A program made the translations under genes and the position numbers. Source: Deltaproteobacteria bacterium (GTDB lineage: Bacteria; Bdellovibrionota; Bdellovibrionia; JABDDW01). Taken from it: DNA of 13,821 nt. Within the stretch, counting starts at the first letter, position 1; each line of letters starts with the position of its first letter. Location of the stretch: assembly GCA_013287405.1 (NCBI GenBank), contig JABDDW010000040.1, forward strand, positions 1-13,821, written 5' to 3'. This document shows, in pieces, positions 1 through 7,330 of the stretch. The notes beneath the pieces were generated by a model, which saw only the letters and a list, made by a program, of their open reading frames with translations, was not told the origin of the DNA and made no database searches.

Positions 1-177
1 ACCCTTGATCTGAGGGAGCCGAAACCAGGAAATACCGAGTTAATTCTCACCCATCGAGGTGTACCTAAGATCCTTATTCCAAATGTAGAGAGAGCCTGGC
101 GTCAAAAGTACTGGTTAAAAATTAAGGAATTCGCACAAAAAGAACATTCACTTATTTTTTATCGTGGACGTCGCTGA
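1..177 (+). CDS. SRPBCC/AHSA1-like domain protein, C-terminal 58 residues (5' end outside window)
   Basis: Reading frame 1 is open from the first base to a TGA at 175-177. The peptide reads TLDLREP, then NTELILTHRGVP, then ERAWRQKYWLKIKEF. The pattern of a T-x-L-x-L-T-H-x-G-V-P strand, a Trp-containing helix and a short charged tail is typical of the C-terminal strand and helix of AHSA1/START-like SRPBCC proteins, which form a hydrophobic ligand-binding cavity and are usually cytoplasmic. The substrate cannot be inferred. The last 26 bases overlap the 3' end of the convergent gene on the other strand. The family call rests on pattern memory over a short fragment, so confidence is moderate. 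Confidence 0.6.
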   Translation, partial: TLDLREPKPGNTELILTHRGVPKILIPNVERAWRQKYWLKIKEFAQKEHSLIFYRGRR

Positions 178-415
178 TGGCTCCCATAGGAACTGAGAGA
201 TCGACCTTTTGGTTCCATCGCTTCGATTCAAGGTAATCACGTTGTCCCTTTGAAAGTTTATTTTTCTGGATTGTGAAGACCTGGTTTTGTGAAAGAATTT
301 GAAAAGAACCCTCCGACTTGCCGTAAAAAGTCCCAGAAATAGTCATGATTCCTGAGGCATCACCAACAGTAGTCCAAAATAAAATAAGAAGTGCGGCGAG
401 TTTAAGATTGATCAC
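152..415 (-). CDS. Small exported protein of unknown function (87 aa)
   Basis: The protein starts with a Sec-type signal peptide: MINLK, then a hydrophobic core AALLILFW, with likely cleavage after VGDA near residue 20. This leaves a mature chain of about 67 residues that looks beta-rich and contains no cysteine. The start is GTG at 415. An AGGA lies 11 bases upstream, and the restored stop of the preceding gene (419-421) is only 3 bases away, so the two genes are probably translationally coupled. Its 3' end overlaps the convergent AHSA1-like gene by 26 bases. I recognise no family. The location is probably periplasmic or secreted, from the signal peptide alone. Confidence 0.65.
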   Translation of the reverse strand: MINLKLAALLILFWTTVGDASGIMTISGTFYGKSEGSFQILSQNQVFTIQKNKLSKGQRDYLESKRWNQKVDLSVPMGAISDVHDKK

Positions 416-418
416 GCC

Positions 419-978
419 TTATTTTTTCCTTTTTTGCGGCGTAGTGAGGACCTTATCTGAATCTTGGTTCAGGTTAAAATCATCATAGTTTGCCGGGGAC
501 GAAGGATTAACATCTTTAACTAGAACTGGTCCACTCGATACCATATTGTAATACAAGTCCTGCTCACACTGTTCGGGCTCCGGACAAACGCCGGTCTCGT
601 CGACTGGACAAATAAGTGTTGAAGCTTACCCATAAAGTTAGCCTCTTTGGTCACCGGATTGTAGGTCGCTTCTGCGGTTTTTCTTATAGAACTTTCGATC
701 TCCCGCACAGACATCTGATCAAAGCTCTTTTCACCGTTGGCCGCAATGACTTTTTTGTCGTTTTCCGAAGGGACAAGACAATATGCAGATTGGATACAAA
801 CGTGGCTTGGAACAGGGGTTGTGGATGGCCCGTTAGGTTTTTGTTGGCAATCTCTGTAACCCGCTTCAAAAATGGCCCGGCCCATTCCAGGACTTTGAAA
901 ACAGTAGAACTTCACATTAGCACTTAAGCTTAAAGATGAATAAATTAAGCTCCCCAAAAATAATATGACTTTCGACAC
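419..978 (-). pseudogene. Exported cysteine-containing protein, frameshifted near 614-621 (about 186 aa if restored)
   Basis: The start is GTG at 978, preceded by a strong AAGGGGGG ribosome binding site. A signal peptide (MSKVILFLGSLIYSSLSLSA) is followed by a mature part with several cysteines (KFYCFQ, RDCQQK, HVCIQ, AYCLVP), which suggests a disulfide-bonded periplasmic protein. The open frame runs to a TAG at 520-522, but its last 30 residues are arginine-rich and atypical. Shifting frame around 614-621, after residues KLQ, gives LICPVDETGVCPEPEQC and then an acidic tail ending at TAA 419-421. This keeps the Cys/Pro style of the rest and places the stop 3 bases before the next gene. One missing base therefore best explains the break. 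It may be a real mutation or a sequencing error. No family is recognised. Confidence 0.55.
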
Positions 979-1059
979 AAGCCCCCCTTTAGAAGTTTAT
1001 TCTCTCCCAAGGTGGGCTTAATTGCACTAAGGCCTAGGTCTAATTATTAACCAGATGCC

Positions 1060-1218
1060 TTAGGCGGCCTTTGGCGCAGGCTTCTTCTTCGACTTTTCTG
1101 TCGGCGGGTGCAAGTCTAAGAGATCGCTTTGTGCCAGCTCTTCTTTAAGTTGGTCTGCATTTTCGTGAATCCAGACCTCGAAGTTAAACATAGCTTCAAC
1201 AAGTTCTGAGGCGGACAA
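1060..1218 (-). CDS. Possible small charged protein (52 aa)
   Basis: From a TTG at 1218 the frame reads LSASELVEAMFNFEVWIHEN and continues through a Lys/Glu helix to a basic tail (PTEKSKKKPAPKAA), stopping at TAA 1060-1062. An ATG at 1191 would give 43 residues. The composition looks protein-like: an amphipathic N-terminal helix and a Pro/Ala/Lys tail. Neither start has a clear ribosome binding site, and an in-frame stop lies a few codons upstream of the TTG. The TTACAAGTAA palindrome at 1221-1230 sits directly before the TTG start. It could be a real small gene, a leaderless one, or the remnant of a longer gene. No family is recognised. Confidence 0.35.
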   Translation of the reverse strand: MSASELVEAMFNFEVWIHENADQLKEELAQSDLLDLHPPTEKSKKKPAPKAA

Positions 1219-1220
1219 GG

Positions 1221-1230
1221 TTACAAGTAA
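1221..1230. promoter_or_regulatory. TTACAAGTAA palindrome, candidate LexA-type operator
   Basis: This is a perfect palindrome of TTAC and GTAA half-sites with a 2-base spacer. The Bdellovibrio LexA motif known to me has the same half-sites with a 3-base spacer. Two one-mismatch versions with the same 2-base spacer occur upstream of lexA in this window (GTACTCGTAA and TTTCTCGTAA). The site lies 44 bases before the potassium channel start and 3 bases before the small reverse ORF, so it could control either. Function is inferred. Confidence 0.35.
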
Positions 1231-1236
1231 GTTTTA

Positions 1237-1263
1237 TAGACAGAAAATAAAATGCCCTATAAA
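1237..1263 (+). promoter_or_regulatory. Weak candidate promoter for the potassium channel gene
   Basis: TAGACA at 1237-1242 resembles a -35 box and TATAAA at 1258-1263 resembles a -10 box. The spacer of 15 bases is shorter than ideal. The -10 box ends 10 bases before the ATG at 1274, so the transcript would have almost no leader, which fits the absence of a ribosome binding site there. Alternative box choices are possible. Confidence 0.25.
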
Positions 1264-1273
1264 TTTATTCACC

Positions 1274-2176
1274 ATGAGAAGTAAAAATAAAAAACGAAGG
1301 CGTGCTCCCTTAAAAATGTCTCGGGACATGAATCGGCAAGGTTCTGGAGCCCTGAAGCGGAACGTAAAATTTCAGTTCTCCGACGCGTACCACTCTATCC
1401 TTTCTCAGTCTTGGCCTAACTTTATTTATATCCTTCTTTTAATTTATCTTACCGTCAATTGTCTCTTTGCTTTCGAATATTATTTTTGTGGGCCCGCTGC
1501 ACTAACGGGCCTTTCTCACGATCCCCTCCAAAGATTTTTAGATGTTTTCTTTTTCAGTGTCCAAACCCTCTCCACTATTGGGTACGGGCACATGTCTCCT
1601 TTAAATTTGGGGGCCAATCTGCTGGTCACCTTAGAGTCAGTGACGGGTCTCATGGGTTTTGCCCTCGTGACGGGGATTATTTTCTCTCGATTTGCGAGGC
1701 CCACGGCCCGAGTCGTATTTAGTAATGTCGCTGTCATTAATAGCCACGATGGGATTCCCTCATTTATTTTTAGAATCGGAAATGAGCGGCTTAATCAAAT
1801 CGTAGAAGCTCGTGTGAATGTGGTTTTAGTGATCGACGAAAAGACAAAAGAAGGAGAGAGCTATCGCACTCTTTATGATTTGGATTTAGAAAGGAGTCAA
1901 ACCCCTCTTTTTACATTTTCATGGACGGTTGTTCATCCCATCAGTGAGAAAAGTCCGATGTATAAATTTACAGAAAAAACACTTGTAGAAAAAGGAGCTG
2001 AAATTCTGGTGACTGTCACCGGTGTCGATGACACTTTTTCTCAGACGATTCATTCCCGTTATTCGTATTTGCCCCATCAGATTCTTTGGGGACATGCCTT
2101 TGTTGATATTTTAGAGAGAACAGATGAATCATTTTTTATCGATATGGACAACATCCATACCACTCGCCCTCTTTAG
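1274..2176 (+). CDS. Inward-rectifier potassium channel, KirBac type
   Basis: This inner-membrane tetrameric channel conducts K+ and is gated by its cytoplasmic immunoglobulin-like domain. A basic N-tail (residues 1-32) is followed by a slide-helix region and TM1 at about 48-70. The pore helix is at about 86-98, the selectivity filter TIGYG at 101-105, TM2 at about 112-138, and the family-typical FSRFARP at 137-143. The remaining residues form the beta-rich C-terminal Kir domain, including the FTFSWTVVHPI and SPMYKFTEKTL stretches. The 300-residue length matches KirBac channels. The ATG at 1274 lacks a ribosome binding site; Met15 and Met19 are alternative starts just before the conserved N-terminal part. 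The gene is convergent with dnaE2, with 6 bases between the stop codons. The histidine after the filter (GYGH) departs from the Asp or Lys in the KirBac proteins I recall. Confidence 0.92.
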   Translation: MRSKNKKRRRAPLKMSRDMNRQGSGALKRNVKFQFSDAYHSILSQSWPNFIYILLLIYLTVNCLFAFEYYFCGPAALTGLSHDPLQRFLDVFFFSVQTLSTIGYGHMSPLNLGANLLVTLESVTGLMGFALVTGIIFSRFARPTARVVFSNVAVINSHDGIPSFIFRIGNERLNQIVEARVNVVLVIDEKTKEGESYRTLYDLDLERSQTPLFTFSWTVVHPISEKSPMYKFTEKTLVEKGAEILVTVTGVDDTFSQTIHSRYSYLPHQILWGHAFVDILERTDESFFIDMDNIHTTRPL

Positions 2177-2190
2177 AATGCTCTAAAGAG
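2169..2190. terminator. Hairpin covering the stop codons of the channel gene and dnaE2
   Basis: CTCTTTAG and CTAAAGAG form a perfect 8-bp stem around the 6-base loop AATGCT. The left arm contains the channel stop (TAG 2174-2176) and the right arm contains the dnaE2 stop (2183-2185). Neither side has a clear U-tract, so it is at best a weak bidirectional terminator or an RNA 3'-end stabiliser. Confidence 0.35.
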
Positions 2191-5100
2191 CGACAAAATA
2201 CTGATCAGGTTCAATATTCAACGTTTCATTTGGAGATTGAAGATCTCTTAAGAAGGGTCGAACCTCGTGTACAAGAACACTCGTGGTGTTTGCGTCCCTT
2301 TGCAGGACTCCTGCAACTTCTAAGAAGCAATGATCTAAGAACTCATTGTGGTATTTTTCAAATACCTTGGGATGAAGAATAAGGTCAAGGAAGCCGGTTT
2401 CATCTTCTAAAGTTGAAAAGGTCACGCCTTTTGCTGTTGGAGGTTTTTGTCTAACCAAAATAAGTCCCGCCGCTCGAATTCTCTCTCCATGATTTGATCT
2501 TTTAACTTCAGAGATTGTTTTTTTGGGAACTCGCGGCATCATTTTTCTAAGGGCCACCATCGGATGACCGAAAGTAGAGAGCCCATAGGCTTCATACTGC
2601 GCCTTAATTTCTTCAAAGTGGTCTAGCTTCTCAAAAAGTTCGTCCCCTTGGGAGGCCCAAAGATTATTGAAGAGACTCAGTTGATTGGATCGACTTTGTT
2701 CCACTAAAAGCTCACACTCAAGCATTTGCCAAAGAGTATGCCTTTGATCAAAACCAAAACTCGAAAAACAGTGCCCCATAGCCAAACGATGGAGAACATC
2801 TTTTCTCACTCGGGTGCGTTTAATAAAATCAACTAAATGAACAAAGGGTCTATGCTTTGCTTCAGTTATTATTTCTTCAGCGACTTTCTCTTGAAGTCCA
2901 TGAACAACGCGAAAACCAAGTCGAAGGCTTGGTTTACTTCGATCAGGTGAATCAAAGTCAGATTTATTTTCAATTGTACAATCCCATTCGGAGATATTGG
3001 GGTTCACAGGCAATACCCGAACACCATGTCTTTTAACATCATCGATCAGTGTATGGGGTGCATAAAAACCCATGGGCTGAGAATTAATAAGACTACAAGC
3101 AAACTCTGCTGGATAGTGACACTTTAAATAAGCCGACACATAAGCAATCAAAGCAAAACTAGCGGCATGGGATTCTGGAAATCCATAACTTGCGAAACCC
3201 TGAATCTGTTGAAAAATTCTTTCCGCAAACTCTTTTGGCAATCCACTTTGAATTAAAACCCGTCATTAAACGACGGCCTAATTTGTCTAGGCCTCCGGTG
3301 GATCGCCAAGCGTTTATCGCTCTACGAAGTTCATCGGCCTCACCTGGCTTAAAATTAGCAAGGGTAATGGCCAATTGCATGATTTGCTCTTGAAAGAGTG
3401 GAACGCCCAAGGTTTTTTCAAGAATTTTTTTAACCCGAGCATCGCCATAGTAGTCAACGGGCTCCTCCCCCCGCCGGCGCCTCAAATAGGGATGGACCAT
3501 CTTTCCTTGGGTGGGCCCAGGTCTAACGATGGCCACTTGTATGACAAGATCATAAAACTTTGAAGGCAAAAGCCGACCCAACATCGAAATTTGGGCTCTC
3601 GATTCAATTTGAAAGGTGCCCACTGTGTCAGCTCTTTGAATCATCTCATAGGTAGCCTTATCGCCGTGGGGGATTTCGTGAAGTTTTTTACCTACAAGTT
3701 CTAAATTTTTTCTTAAGGCACTGAGCATCCCTAAACTTAAAATATCCACTTTGAGAAGACCCAAATAATCCAAATCATATTTATCCCATTGAATGATGGT
3801 CCGCCCTTTCATCCGAGCAGGTTCAACAGGAACAATTTCTGTAATGGGATCAGCTGATAAGGTAAATCCTCCGGAATGAATAGAGAGATGTCGGGGGAAC
3901 CCCTGCATTTCTTCAGACAACCGCTCGATAAGCTGCGCTTTACTTCTGGTACCGCTACTGCTGGTACCGCTACTACCCCCACCATCAACCAATTTTTTCA
4001 TGAGTTTTCTCGCCGATAGGGTTCCTACATCGACGCCTAAAGCTTTACTAACCTCTCGGAGAGCCGATCTTGTTCTGTAAGTGACCACAGCACTCACCAT
4101 GGCTGCACGATGACGTCCATACTTTTCATAAATATGCTGAATCACTTCTTCTCGACGTTCATGCTCAAAGTCTACGTCAATATCCGGAGGCTCTCCCCGT
4201 TCCGCCGAAATAAAGCGCTCAAAAAGTAAATTGATCTGCGTAGGGTCAATAGCTGTTATTCCCAAACAATAACAGACTGCCGAGTTGGCCGCGGAACCAC
4301 GCCCTTGGCAAAGAATCTCTCTTTCATGAGCAAATTCAATAATTTCATATATAGTTAGAAAATAATCAGCAAAATTAAGTTGCCCTATAATTTTAAGCTC
4401 ATAACTCACTTGAGTTTTAATTTTTTCAGGAACCCCCAGCGGATATTTTACTACCGCGCCCTTCCATGTGAGCTCTTCAAGATAGCTTTGGGCTGTGTGA
4501 TGGCTTGGAATCCATTCGCTGGGATATCTATAGCGCAACTCGCTGGGAGAAAATGTGCACTGCTCCGCTATTTTTAGAGTATTTGAAATAGCTTCGGGCA
4601 AATCCTTAAAGAGCTCGATCATTTGATCTGCCGACTTTAAATATCTCTCTCCGTTAGAGAAAAGTTTGTACCCTGCTTGAGCCAGAGGGGTATGAGTCCG
4701 AATTGCGGTCAGAGTGTCTTGAAGGATTTGCCTTTTTTGTACATGGTAGTGCACATCATTTGTAGCCACATAGGGAATACCGTAACGCTGATTTAATTCC
4801 AAGATTCGAGTTTTACGTTTTTGATCAAGTCCATCAAAAAAAATGGAGAGAGGAAGATAAACTCTTTTTCCAAAAACATCTTTAAGAATATCATACCGCA
4901 CCTTTGGCCCATCATCGGGAAGGGCGATGAGCCCTTGGGACGAAGGTTCGTTCATAAATTCAAGAAATTTTTGAAAGGAAATTTTTGCATCTCCCTTTTC
5001 ATGCCCAGAATGACTTTCCGTAAGCAGACGGCACATTAATCCATAACTTTGACGATTTTGCGCTAGAAGAGTTATTCTAGAGCCGTCTTCAAGAGAGATG

Positions 5101-5300
5101 TCAGCGCCAACAATAAGTCTAAGATCAGGATAATTTTTAGACGCATTATAAGCTTTGGGTATTCCATAAACTCCATCCTTGTCGGTTATGGCGATAGCAC
5201 TTAGTTTGAGTGCTGCAGCTTGGTGAATCAGTTCTTCGGGATGTGATGCTCCTGTTAAAAAACTAAAATTGGTTTTACACTTTAACTCTGCGTACTTCAT
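2183..5300 (-). pseudogene. dnaE2: Error-prone DNA polymerase DnaE2 (C-family), broken by a +1 frameshift near 3250
   Basis: DnaE2 is the catalytic polymerase of the ImuA-ImuB-DnaE2 translesion mutasome. The start is ATG 5300, with AGG 6 bases upstream. An N-terminal PHP domain (YAELKCKTNFSFLTGASHPE, then AITDKDGVYGIPKA) precedes the palm, with the PDIDVDFE metal site at about 372-379 and the third Asp in GLLKVDILSLGML near 519. Codons run open to about 3250; the frame then reads nonsense to a stop at 3159. The neighbouring frame resumes with QSGLPKEFAERIFQQIQGFASYG and continues through the C-terminal OB fold (FSTLEDETGFLDLILHPKVF) to a TAG at 2183-2185. Removing one A in the TTTTAATT stretch (3249-3259) restores about 1038 residues, the normal length. 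All catalytic motifs are intact, so the break is recent or a sequencing error. A Gly/Ser/Thr repeat insert sits at about residues 440-455. Confidence 0.9.
3946..3975 (-). repeat. 15-bp tandem repeat inside dnaE2 (two copies)
   Basis: CTGGTACCGCTACTG at 3946-3960 is followed directly by CTGGTACCGCTACTA at 3961-3975, identical at 14 of 15 bases. On the coding strand it gives a five-residue repeat within the run GGGSSGTSSSGTRS. This is an in-frame low-complexity loop that I do not expect in DnaE2. The core is shared with repeats in imuB, imuA and lexA. Confidence 0.8.
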
Positions 5301-5307
5301 AAATTGC

Positions 5308-5331
5308 CTGTTGAAAATTCGTTTTCAACAG
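5308..5331 (-). promoter_or_regulatory. Perfect 10-bp hairpin between imuB and dnaE2
   Basis: On the minus strand CTGTTGAAAA, loop CGAA, TTTTCAACAG form a perfect 10-bp stem in the 38-bp gap between the imuB stop (5339) and the dnaE2 start (5300). The 3' arm ends at the AGG that serves dnaE2. It could limit dnaE2 translation, cause partial termination or protect an RNA end. There is no U-tract. The structure is seen in the sequence; the role is inferred. Confidence 0.45.
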
Positions 5332-5714
5332 CTTGTCTCTAATCAAAGTATCCATGGAGATAAACTTCGCTTGTGACCTCAGAGTTTGGGACTCTAAAAA
5401 CCCAAAGTTGTTCTCCATTTTTAGTTCCAACACGAAAATAATCTCGGCTGAGCTCCTCTCCCCACCATTCCCCCGAAAGACGTTCGGGTCCTTCCCAATC
5501 AAGAATCTCCCACCTTGCATCAGCAGCAACCAGGGTGTTTTCTTTTTTAATCAAGAGCTCTGGCTTATTTAAAAGTCTTAAGGGCCTATCTGGCAATGGG
5601 ATGTCCACACCCACAAAACCAATATCAAGGTTTTTCTCCACACTTTGCCTTTCTATAACGGTTCGACGCCACGCTTTTTCAGGTTTATAGTGCTCAACAT
5701 TTTCCGCAATAAAC

Positions 5715-5803
5715 GCAGCCGGTACTCCGGCCTCGCCATGACCGTACCAGTCGCGTACCGCCATGGACCCGGAGGGCGCAGCCGTTACTCCGGCTGGTAC
5801 GGG
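5715..5803 (-). repeat. GC-rich repeat insert within imuB
   Basis: GCAGCCGGTACTCCGGC at 5715-5731 recurs as GCAGCCGTTACTCCGGC at 5778-5794 (16 of 17 identical). CCGTACCAG at 5742-5750 is the exact reverse complement of CTGGTACGG at 5794-5802. The stretch is much richer in G+C than the rest of the operon. It encodes an in-frame Ala/Gly/Pro/Val tract (PAGVTAA and EAGVPAA) between the LCEKLGRKV helix and the HYKPEKAWR motif, where other ImuB proteins have only a short link. Confidence 0.7.
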
Positions 5804-5887
5804 TGCAGCGGCCACTTTTCTTCCTAGTTTTTCGCATAACCTAATAATAAGAGAGTTCCACGCTTCTTGCTCTTCCTCTTTCTTACT

Positions 5888-5895
5888 AAAAAAAA
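5888..5895 (-). repeat. Homopolymer of eight A (T8 on coding strand) at the imuB frameshift
   Basis: The coding strand reads CAT TTT TTT TAG here, which ends the frame. Loss of one T restores H-F-F-S-K-K-E and the full ImuB C-terminus. Runs of this length are prone to slippage in cells and to miscounting in sequencing. Confidence 0.8.
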
Positions 5896-6772
5896 TGCCG
5901 TTGAAAATATTGCCCTGGCACCGTCTCTAGAACATCAAACTGAAGACGTTCCACAGAACTCATAAGGGACTCTCTTTCTAATTCGAAACTCAATCTTTCC
6001 CGAATTAAGGGCAAAAGCCCTGTCACAGCACCTTGGGATAAAGGTAAATCAAAAACCCAAGAGCGGCGGGTACATTTGACCGTTGAAAGCTTTTCTAATT
6101 CAAAATGCAAAGAAGCTTTTGAGAGACGTTCACCCCTGGCGGTGAGTCTAGCCATAGCCCGATTCACAATTTTTTTAATTACAAAGAGAAGGGGTTCTAA
6201 ACTTTGACATTTTTCAGCGTATTCAAGACTCACACTTTCACAAATTCTCTCTGGAGGAATAAAACGAGGCCACAGAGAAAGACTTTCGTCAAAAGATCCA
6301 TTATAAAGTCGTCGATGAAGCTCAAGGCTTTGATAGTGAAAACGAGAAGAAAGCTCTTTAGGGGAAAGCTTTATAAACTCACCAAGAGTTTTAAGTCCAA
6401 GACGCCTTAACTCCTCAATCATCGTTAAAACTTTCTTTTCAATGTCTTGATCTCGCTTAAAAGGGCTGGCCACATCACACAAAGCTTCTAGGGGAAGAAG
6501 TTCTTTCTCACTTCGTGGATACCGAGCTTGAGCCAAGCTCATAAAAACATCATCAGCAATAGTTATTCTTGCTTTTGCGTTAAAACGCTTCAGAAGAGCC
6601 TGAAGTCTTAGAGTTAAGGCGTGCTCAGAATAAAGACGATGACATTTTTCGATTTCTAAAAATATAGCCTCTTCAGAACGCAAAGCCACTTGGGGCGTCC
6701 AGCGATAACAAGCCTCGGCGATTTCTGAAATAGGAGAAGGCTTTGAAAATAATAAACATACTACGCGCATTT

Positions 6773-7324
6773 TTAAGTCCTTTCTCTTATGACATCCAAC
6801 TTGGTCCCTTGAGAGCATATTTCACGATTCACTTTTAATTGTAGAGCAATGGGCCAGGCTTTATGAATGGACTCCGTCAGTAAAAAAACTCCAATATTTC
6901 CTTTTTCTGCTTCGAGCTGCATTCGCCTCAAATTTTTCTCATCAAAGTTTCTTTTCGAAGAAAGAACGACACAGTCAAAAAGATGGCTTCTTAAAACCTG
7001 AAAAGTGGCCCAAAAAACTTCTTGATGGGCCTCTATAAAAAGTAAACGCGCAAGGGAGACCCCTCTCTGAGCCATAGCATAGGGATAAATTGTCAAACTC
7101 TCTTCGATCCAAGCCACACGAAGTTTTGGGTTTTCCGCTAAAAACTGAACCAAAACCTCTGTTTTACCAAGACCCGTTAACTCTATTAAAACTCCTCGAG
7201 GAAAACCCTTAGGGTGCAAGGAGAAATCGTATTTTTCTCGCTCAAGTCTTGTAGTTTTTCTACATAACTCTCTTAAGTCTTCAACTGTCGTTTGGTGCCT
7301 GCTGGTACGGCTAAGAACCTTCAT
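6773..7324 (-). CDS. imuA: SOS mutagenesis protein ImuA (RecA-like fold)
   Basis: ImuA (SulA/RecA-like) partners with ImuB and DnaE2 in damage-induced mutagenesis in the cytoplasm. The 183 residues are on the short side for the family. After a charged N-terminal helix comes GFPRGVLIELTGLGKTEVL at about residues 40-58. This is a degenerate Walker A: TGLGKT keeps GKT but lacks the first glycine of GxxxxGKT. It is followed by RVAWIEESLTIYP, RLLFIEAHQE and DCVVLSSK, the usual beta-strand pattern of this fold. The start is ATG 7324, 6 bases past the lexA stop, with TAGG 5 bases upstream. The stop at 6773-6775 is 2 bases before imuB. Residues 5-10 (SRTSRHQ) are encoded by a GTACCAGC repeat related to those in imuB and dnaE2. 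No sign of disruption. Confidence 0.85.
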   Translation of the reverse strand: MKVLSRTSRHQTTVEDLRELCRKTTRLEREKYDFSLHPKGFPRGVLIELTGLGKTEVLVQFLAENPKLRVAWIEESLTIYPYAMAQRGVSLARLLFIEAHQEVFWATFQVLRSHLFDCVVLSSKRNFDEKNLRRMQLEAEKGNIGVFLLTESIHKAWPIALQLKVNREICSQGTKLDVIRERT

Positions 7325-7330
7325 ACCAAC

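Larger units (their letters stand above)
5339..6770 (-). pseudogene. imuB: Inactive Y-family polymerase homologue ImuB, frameshifted at an A8/T8 run
   Basis: ImuB is the catalytically dead Y-family relative that links ImuA and DnaE2 to the sliding clamp. I start it at ATG 6770 (MRVVCLLFSKP), with AAAGGA 7 bases upstream and 2 bases after the imuA stop, not at the longer frame from 6818 that overlaps imuA. The N-terminal part lacks the D-x-D/Y-F polymerase acids, as expected. The palm and helix-hairpin-helix region includes LGLKTLGEFIKLSPKELSSRF. The frame stops at TAG 5886-5888 in a run of eight T. With seven T it would continue as SKKEEEQEAWNSLIIRLCEKLG and join the C-terminal ImuB module: RPLRLLNKPE, GPERLSGEWW, RDYFRV and LWVFR, ending LHGYFD at 5339. 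The restored length is about 476 residues, normal for the family. An Ala/Pro/Gly-rich repeat insert lies ahead of the C-terminal module. Confidence 0.88.

Noticed and set aside
616..927. 103-residue forward ORF opposite the exported Cys-rich protein
   Set aside because: It lies opposite a gene with signal peptide and strong ribosome binding site; its own composition is not protein-like.
3249..3260. Programmed ribosomal frameshift in dnaE2
   Set aside because: No slippery heptamer or downstream structure was seen, and DnaE2 is normally one frame; mutation or sequencing error is simpler.
3946..3975. CRISPR-like array
   Set aside because: Two adjacent 15-base copies without spacers, in frame within dnaE2; a tandem repeat only.
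6771..6818. Longer imuB start at 6818 overlapping imuA
   Set aside because: The ATG at 6770 has a good AAAGGA site and begins at the conserved part; the upstream 16 residues are imuA in another frame.
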